Positions 7,058-11,316 of a DNA stretch of 11,316 nucleotides are shown here, in pieces. A program made the translations under genes and the position numbers. Numbering within the stretch: position 1 is the first letter of the stretch; every line of letters starts with the position of its first letter. Under the pieces are notes generated by a model, which saw only the letters and a list, made by a program, of their open reading frames with translations, was not told the DNA's origin and made no database searches. This DNA is from Rhodocyclaceae bacterium. GTDB taxonomy: Bacteria; Pseudomonadota; Gammaproteobacteria; Burkholderiales; Rhodocyclaceae. Location of the stretch: contig JAEUNN010000087.1 in NCBI GenBank assembly GCA_016791085.1, forward strand, positions 1 to 11,316, in the 5' to 3' direction.

Positions 7058-7366
7058 TCACTTGAATTTGTAGTATTGCTGATTCAGGTAGGCGGCGACC
7101 GCCTGTTCCTCGTCGTCCAGCAAACCTGCGCCGGATTGCGAACTGCACAGCGCGACGCGCTGGCGCAGGCCGGCCATGTCCTTGACGATGCGGTTCTTGC
7201 GCGTATAGACCGACGAACCGTCGCCGCCGAAATTGCCGACATGGCAGCCCACGCACTTCTGCTCGTGCAATTTGGCCACCGCGGCGGCATCCATCTTGTC
7301 TGCGAGCGCGGCCTGTGCGGCCGTCGCAAACCCGGCGGCGGCCAATATGGCTGCAAGTCGTTTCAT
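7058..7366 (-). CDS. Small exported monohaem cytochrome c
   Basis: 102 residues. Residues 1-22 (MKRLAAILAAAGFATAAQAALA) form a signal peptide with an AxA-type cleavage region at about 17-22, so the mature protein of about 80 residues is periplasmic. One haem attachment motif is present, CVGCH at 38-42. The only methionine after it is Met64 (IVKDMAGL), the likely sixth haem ligand. The C-terminus, DDEEQAVAAYLNQQYYKF at 84-101, resembles the final helix of class I cytochromes. Cys74 is an extra unpaired cysteine. The ATG overlaps the upstream peptidase stop as ATGA, and AGGAG lies about 10 bases before it. The redox partner is unknown; no oxidase or reductase gene adjoins it. Confidence 0.9.
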   Translation of the reverse strand: MKRLAAILAAAGFATAAQAALADKMDAAAVAKLHEQKCVGCHVGNFGGDGSSVYTRKNRIVKDMAGLRQRVALCSSQSGAGLLDDEEQAVAAYLNQQYYKFK

Positions 7367-8631
7367 GAGTGGGCTGCTCCTGGTGAAAGCCGCGCGACAC
7401 GTAGCGCAGCCGGCGGGTGCGAATCGTAGAACGCCGAATACAGCGGATCGGGCGTGAGCGTCGAAGCATTGTCGCGGTACAGCTTGACCAGCGCCGCGAC
7501 CAGCGCGCGCGCGCTGGCATTGGACGCCGCGAATGCGTCGGCTTCGTACTCGTTGCGGCGCGACAGCGCCGACATGAGCGGCGTGACCGGAAACAGGAAG
7601 GCCGGCAGTACCAGCGAAAATAGCGCCAGGGCCGGCGCCGTGCCCTGAACCTGCATGCCCAGGCCCTGGAAAAACCAGGGCTCGTGCATGAACTGGCCGA
7701 GCAGCCACAGCAGGCCCAGGCTCATGGCGCCCATCACCAGCATGCCCTTCATGATGTGGTGATGGCGGAAATGCCCCAGTTCGTGCGCCAGCACGGCTTC
7801 GATTTCGTCGGCCTGCAATTTGTCCAGCAAGGTGTCGAAAAACACGATGCGCTTGGCCGCGCCGAAACCCGTGAAATAGGCATTGCCGTGCGCCGAGCGG
7901 CGCGAGCCGTCGATCACGAACAGGCCGCTCACGCGAAACCCGCAGCGCGCCAGCAGCGCTTCGATGCGGGCCCGCAATTCGGCGTTTTCGAGCGGCGAAA
8001 ACTTGTTGAAAAGCGGCGCGATCAACACCGGATAGACCACCTGGGCCAGTACCGTGAACCCTATCCAGAGCACCCACACGTAGAGCCACCACCAGTTGCC
8101 CATGACATCCATGAGCCACAGCACGGCCAACAGCAGGGGCGCGCCTATCACCACCGTGAGCAGCATGCCCTTGGCCAGATCCGCCATGAACAGCGCCGGC
8201 GTCATGCGGTTGAAACCGAAGCGCTGTTCCAGCACGAAGGTGCGGTAAATGCCGAAAGGCAGGTCGATGGCTGCGCCGGCCAGCCCGACCAGCCCGAAAA
8301 ACGCCAGACCGTGCGCATAGCTCTCGGGCGCGAAAAATTTGGCCGCCAGGTCGTACAGCAACTGCAGGCCGCCGCCGAGCGTGAGCAGCAGCGAAAACAG
8401 CGCCGTAACCACCACGTCGGCGATGGATAGGCGTACCCGCGCGGCGGTGTAATCGGCGGCGCGGCGGTGGGCTTCCGGCGTGATGGTGGCGGCGAAGGCG
8501 GGCGGCACGCGATCGCGGTGCTTCTGCACGTGGTGCGCGTGGCGCAGCGCCAGCCACAGGCGCAGGCCGGTCGCGAGGAATAGCGCGCCGACCCAGACTG
8601 CGGCAAACAAGGATGCGGAATTCTGATCCAT
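7363..8631 (-). CDS. M48-family (Ste24/CAAX prenyl protease 1-like) membrane zinc metallopeptidase
   Basis: 422 residues with several membrane segments: about 8-26, 70-93, 105-122, 153-174, 180-203, 297-314 and 332-352. The zinc motif HELGH is at 283-287 (His283, Glu284, His287), and the third ligand is probably Glu361 in RRNEYEADAFA (358-368). AHGNAYFTG at 247-255 matches the edge-strand motif of the Ste24 branch. Bacterial members are thought to act in quality control of membrane proteins; processing of prenylated substrates is not expected in bacteria. The start is the ATG at 8629-8631; a longer frame reaching 8742 would add 37 residues without a membrane or family match. It is the first gene of the operon and its stop overlaps the cytochrome ATG by 4 nt. 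Confidence 0.93.
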   Translation of the reverse strand: MDQNSASLFAAVWVGALFLATGLRLWLALRHAHHVQKHRDRVPPAFAATITPEAHRRAADYTAARVRLSIADVVVTALFSLLLTLGGGLQLLYDLAAKFFAPESYAHGLAFFGLVGLAGAAIDLPFGIYRTFVLEQRFGFNRMTPALFMADLAKGMLLTVVIGAPLLLAVLWLMDVMGNWWWLYVWVLWIGFTVLAQVVYPVLIAPLFNKFSPLENAELRARIEALLARCGFRVSGLFVIDGSRRSAHGNAYFTGFGAAKRIVFFDTLLDKLQADEIEAVLAHELGHFRHHHIMKGMLVMGAMSLGLLWLLGQFMHEPWFFQGLGMQVQGTAPALALFSLVLPAFLFPVTPLMSALSRRNEYEADAFAASNASARALVAALVKLYRDNASTLTPDPLYSAFYDSHPPAALRVARLSPGAAHS

Positions 8632-8650
8632 GGACGACCTGTATGCGAGA

Positions 8651-8703
8651 TTGCCGGGGACTGCGGACACCGGCCCGCGGCACCAGGGCCGGCACCCCGG
8701 CGG
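8651..8703. other. Nested hairpin in the divergent spacer
   Basis: An outer perfect 7-bp stem, GCCGGGG (8653-8659) with CCCCGGC (8695-8701), encloses an inner perfect 7-bp stem, CCGGCCC (8670-8676) with GGGCCGG (8686-8692). On the plus strand the outer stem gains two U-G pairs (8651-8652 with 8702-8703). The structure would lie in the leader of the M48 or the orn transcript, depending on where transcription starts. High GC content makes chance stems more likely. Confidence 0.4.
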
Positions 8704-8722
8704 CCGCCCTGCAAGCACCAAA

Positions 8723-8740
8723 GTGGCGCATTTGTGCCAC
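8723..8740. promoter_or_regulatory. Inverted repeat upstream of orn, possible operator or leader hairpin
   Basis: GTGGC (8723-8727) and GCCAC (8736-8740) are reverse complements separated by 8 bases; including a G-U pair the stem grows to six. TTGTGCCACAA (8732-8742) is itself a near-palindrome. It ends 29 bases before the orn ATG and sits between divergent genes. I see no convincing -35/-10 pair in 8632-8769. Confidence 0.3.
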
Positions 8741-8769
8741 AATTCAAGGTTTTCCGGGCCGACTTAATT

Positions 8770-9318
8770 ATGGCACAGGACCAGAACAACCTAGTCTGGG
8801 TGGACATGGAAATGACCGGCCTGGTGCCGGAACGCGACCGCGTGATCGAAATCGCCGTGGTCGTGACCGATGCGCAATTGCAGGTGCTGGCCGAAGGCCC
8901 CGTGATTGCCGTGCATCAGGACGATGCCACGCTGGCCACCATGGACGAGTGGAACCGCAACACCCATGGCCGTTCCGGCCTTACCGAGCGGGTGCGTGCC
9001 AGCACCGTGGACGAAGCGGCGGCCAGCGCCTGCCTGCTGGAATTCCTGTCCGCCTGGGTGCCGGCGCGCACCAGCCCCATGTGCGGCAACTCCATCTGCC
9101 AGGACCGGCGCTTCATGGCGCGCTGGATGCCCACGCTGGAAGACTGGTTCCACTATCGCAACCTCGACGTGAGCACGCTCAAGGAACTGTGCCGGCGCTG
9201 GCGCCCGGACATTGCGCGCGGCGTCGTCAAGGCGGGCAAGCACACGGCGCTCGCGGACATACACGAATCCATCGCCGAATTGCGCCATTACCGCGACAAT
9301 TTCCTGCGCCTCGCCTGA
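8770..9318 (+). CDS. orn: Oligoribonuclease (DEDDh 3'-5' exoribonuclease)
   Basis: 182 residues, the normal length. Orn degrades very short RNAs, above all dinucleotides including pGpG from cyclic-di-GMP breakdown, to mononucleotides in the cytosol. The DEDDh residues are visible: Asp12 and Glu14 in WVDMEMTGL, Asp112 in GNSICQDRRF, His158 and Asp163 in GKHTALADIHES. The N-terminus MAQDQNNLVWVDMEMTGL aligns with known Orn proteins, so the ATG at 8770 is preferred over an in-frame GTG at 8734 that adds 12 residues. No good ribosome binding site is seen before the ATG (only AAGG about 20 bases upstream). It diverges from the M48 operon and nadE follows after 58 bases. Confidence 0.97.
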   Translation: MAQDQNNLVWVDMEMTGLVPERDRVIEIAVVVTDAQLQVLAEGPVIAVHQDDATLATMDEWNRNTHGRSGLTERVRASTVDEAAASACLLEFLSAWVPARTSPMCGNSICQDRRFMARWMPTLEDWFHYRNLDVSTLKELCRRWRPDIARGVVKAGKHTALADIHESIAELRHYRDNFLRLA

Positions 9319-9376
9319 AACCTGCCTGGCGCGGGCGCAATACCAAGTTTGAGCAGACGAACCACCGGGCCTTTCC

Positions 9377-10984
9377 ATGTTGCGCATCGCCATCGCCCAG
9401 ATCAATTGCGTAGTCGGCGACATCGCCGGCAACCTGGCCCGCATACGTGCCGCGGCCGAGGCAGCGCGCGCCGAGGGCGCGCATCTGCTGCTCACGCCGG
9501 AACTTGCGCTGACCGGCTATCCGCCCGAAGACCTGCTGTTGCGGCCGGATTTTTTGCGCGCCTGTGAGTCGCACCTGCATGAACTGGCGCGCTCCGTGCA
9601 GGGCATACAGGTGCTGGTCGGGCATCCGCAGGCCGAGGCGGGGCAAACCTACAACTGCGCCTCGCTGATCGCAGACGGCGCGGTAATCGCCACCTACCGC
9701 AAATACCGCCTGCCCAATTACGAAGTGTTCGATGAAGAGCGCTATTTCGCGCCCGGGTCCGAACCCTGCGTGGTCGATGTGCATGGCGTGCGTGTGGGCG
9801 TGCTGGTATGTGCCGACGTATGGGAGCCGGGCGCGGCCGAAGCCGCCGAAAATGCCGGGGCCGAACTGCTGGCCGTGCTGAATGCTTCGCCCTACCACAT
9901 GGACAAACTGGCCGCCCGCTACGACGTATTGCGCGAGCGCATAGGGCGCACCGGCCTGCCCGTGGTGTATGCAAACCTGGTTGGCGGGCAGGACGAACTG
10001 GTGTTCGACGGCGCTTCTTTCGGTCTGCGCCGCGACGGCAGGCTGGCGTTTCAGGCGCCGGCTTTCCGTGAGTGCGTATTTACCGCGGTGTATGCCGACG
10101 GCGACCTGCAGCCCGGCGCCTGTGCGCCGGCGCGCGCGCTGGAAGCCGACGTGTACGACGCGCTGTGCCTGGGCGTGCGCGACTACCTGGGCAAGAACGG
10201 CTTTCCGGGCGGCATCATAGGCTTGTCGGGCGGCATCGATTCGGCGCTCACCGTGGCGATTGCCGTCGACGCCCTGGGCGCGGAGCGCGTGCGTGCCGTC
10301 ATGATGCCTTCGCCCTATACCGCGCAAATGAGTCTGGACGATTCGCGCGACATGGCGGTGCGCCTGGGCGTGCGCTACGACGAAATCGGCATAGAACCGG
10401 CCATGCGCACTTTCGACGCCATGCTGGCGCCGCAATTTGCCGGGCTGGCGGCCGACACCACCGAAGAAAACCTGCAGTCGCGCATACGCGGCGTGCTGCT
10501 CATGGCGCTATCCAACAAAACCGGCTCCATCGTGCTCACCACCGGCAACAAGAGCGAAATGGCCACCGGCTACGCCACCCTGTACGGCGATATGGCGGGC
10601 GGCTTTGCCGTGATCAAGGACATTTTCAAAACTTTTGTGTACCGTCTGGCCAATTACCGCAACAGCATCGAGCCGGTGATACCCGAAAACATCATCGTGC
10701 GGCCGCCCTCGGCGGAATTGAAGCCGGGTCAGGTGGATCAGGACACCTTGCCGCCTTACGAAGTGCTGGACGCGATTATCGAAGCCTATATGGAGTGCGA
10801 CGAAAGTCCGCGCGACATCGTTGCGCGTGGCTACGATGCCGCCACCGTGCTGCGCGTGGTACGCATGCTGAAACGTAACGAATACAAGCGCCGCCAGGCG
10901 CCGCCGGGCGTGCGCGTGACGCGGCGCGGCTTCGGCAAGGACTGGCGCTACCCGATTACCAACCGATACACCGATACGCAGTAA
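9377..10984 (+). CDS. nadE: Glutamine-dependent NAD+ synthetase
   Basis: 535 residues, two domains. It makes NAD+ from deamido-NAD+ and ATP, taking ammonia from glutamine. The N-terminal nitrilase-type glutaminase (about 1-250) has the triad Glu42 (TPELALTGYPPED), Lys109 (YRKYRLPN) and Cys145 (VLVCADVWE). The C-terminal synthetase (about 258-535) has the PP-loop SGGIDS at 284-289, PSPYTAQMS at 311-319, and TGNKSEMATGYATLYGD at 389-405. The length fits the shorter bacterial glutamine-dependent class and not the long mycobacterial type. No good ribosome site precedes the ATG. It lies 58 bases after orn and 42 bases before the PII gene. Orn and NadE have no known functional link, so shared transcription is only possible. 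Confidence 0.97.
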   Translation: MLRIAIAQINCVVGDIAGNLARIRAAAEAARAEGAHLLLTPELALTGYPPEDLLLRPDFLRACESHLHELARSVQGIQVLVGHPQAEAGQTYNCASLIADGAVIATYRKYRLPNYEVFDEERYFAPGSEPCVVDVHGVRVGVLVCADVWEPGAAEAAENAGAELLAVLNASPYHMDKLAARYDVLRERIGRTGLPVVYANLVGGQDELVFDGASFGLRRDGRLAFQAPAFRECVFTAVYADGDLQPGACAPARALEADVYDALCLGVRDYLGKNGFPGGIIGLSGGIDSALTVAIAVDALGAERVRAVMMPSPYTAQMSLDDSRDMAVRLGVRYDEIGIEPAMRTFDAMLAPQFAGLAADTTEENLQSRIRGVLLMALSNKTGSIVLTTGNKSEMATGYATLYGDMAGGFAVIKDIFKTFVYRLANYRNSIEPVIPENIIVRPPSAELKPGQVDQDTLPPYEVLDAIIEAYMECDESPRDIVARGYDAATVLRVVRMLKRNEYKRRQAPPGVRVTRRGFGKDWRYPITNRYTDTQ

Positions 10985-11012
10985 CCACGCTGCGGTGCAT
11001 CAAGCAAACCCA

Positions 11013-11019
11013 AAGGAGG
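11013..11019 (+). promoter_or_regulatory. Strong ribosome binding site for glnB
   Basis: AAGGAGG lies seven bases before the ATG at 11027, the best Shine-Dalgarno match in the window. It fits the high expression expected of a PII protein and fixes the start. The 42-base nadE-glnB gap has no visible terminator or promoter. Confidence 0.8.
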
Positions 11020-11026
11020 ATGTCAC

Positions 11027-11316
11027 ATGCAGAAAATCGAAGCGATCATCAAGCCGTTCAAGCTCGACGAAGTGCGCGAAGCGCTGTCCGAACTGGGCGT
11101 GACCGGCCTTACCGTTACCGAGGTGAAGGGCTTCGGGCGCCAGAAGGGCCACACCGAACTGTACCGCGGCGCCGAATACGTGGTCGATTTTCTGCCCAAA
11201 ATCAAGGTCGAGGTGGTGGTCGCGGATACCGCCGTGGATAGCATCCTGGATGCCATCATCCGCGTTGCGCGTACCGGCAAGATAGGCGACGGCAAAATAT
11301 TCGTGATGCCGGTGGG
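11027..11316 (+). CDS. glnB: PII nitrogen regulatory protein, 3' end cut by the window edge
   Basis: The first 96 codons of an expected 112 are present. PII proteins are trimeric sensors of 2-oxoglutarate and ATP/ADP, and are uridylylated by GlnD when glutamine is low; they control glutamine synthetase adenylylation, NtrB and other targets. The visible sequence has IIKPFKLDEVREAL (7-20), the T-loop VKGFGRQKGHTELYRGAEY (33-51) with uridylylation target Tyr51, Lys58 and the nucleotide-binding segment TGKIGDGKIFVMPV (83-96). HTELYRGAEYVVDFLPK, without an adjacent amtB gene in view, favours GlnB over GlnK, although the gene after it is unseen. It probably shares transcription with nadE. Confidence 0.95.
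   Translation, partial: MQKIEAIIKPFKLDEVREALSELGVTGLTVTEVKGFGRQKGHTELYRGAEYVVDFLPKIKVEVVVADTAVDSILDAIIRVARTGKIGDGKIFVMPV

Noticed and set aside
9325..9345. A possible sigma-54 promoter before nadE (TGGCGC followed by a GC-rich stretch).
   Set aside because: The GG and GC elements are not at the required spacing, and the -12 half lacks TTGC.
9227..10435. A 402-codon minus-strand frame opposite nadE.
   Set aside because: It has no family features and overlaps two well-supported genes (orn and nadE).

Overview
The window looks like an ordinary chromosomal segment of a high-GC betaproteobacterium. The evidence is the strong G/C bias at third codon positions, the closeness of the Orn, GlnB and RsgA proteins to proteobacterial homologues, the orn / M48 peptidase / pterin dehydratase / rsgA neighbourhood, and nadE lying directly before glnB. 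I cannot fix the genus. There is no tRNA, rRNA, CRISPR array, insertion sequence or phage gene, and all recognisable genes are intact except the two cut by the window edges.

Layout: (1) 1-1102, plus strand: the last 41 codons of a circularly permuted ATP-grasp protein and a complete alpha-E protein, a pair predicted in the literature to make or attach a peptide-like product. (2) 1103-1303: a 201-base spacer with an 11-bp GC-rich palindrome and a 16-nt direct repeat. (3) 1304-5708, plus strand: a two-gene sensory unit, made of an exported PhnD-like solute-binding protein and, 10 bases later, a 1178-residue membrane hybrid histidine kinase (two PAS domains, kinase core, two receiver domains and an HPt). 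No transporter permease or ATPase and no response regulator accompanies it in view. (4) 5709-5793: a short convergent spacer with weak hairpins. (5) 5794-8631, minus strand: a tightly packed operon reading M48/Ste24-type membrane peptidase, small c-type cytochrome, pterin-4a-carbinolamine dehydratase and RsgA ribosome-assembly GTPase, with joints of 4-nt overlap, 8-nt gap and probable 4-nt overlap. (6) 8632-8769: a divergent spacer with a nested hairpin and a smaller inverted repeat. (7) 8770-11316, plus strand: orn (oligoribonuclease), nadE (glutamine-dependent NAD synthetase) and the start of glnB (PII protein), which has a strong ribosome binding site.

The most unusual part is the binding-protein/hybrid-kinase pair. 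Its arrangement suggests that the binding protein is a periplasmic sensor for the kinase and not the receptor of an ABC importer. The nadE-glnB adjacency is the second point of interest, because PII proteins report glutamine and 2-oxoglutarate status and this NadE consumes glutamine.
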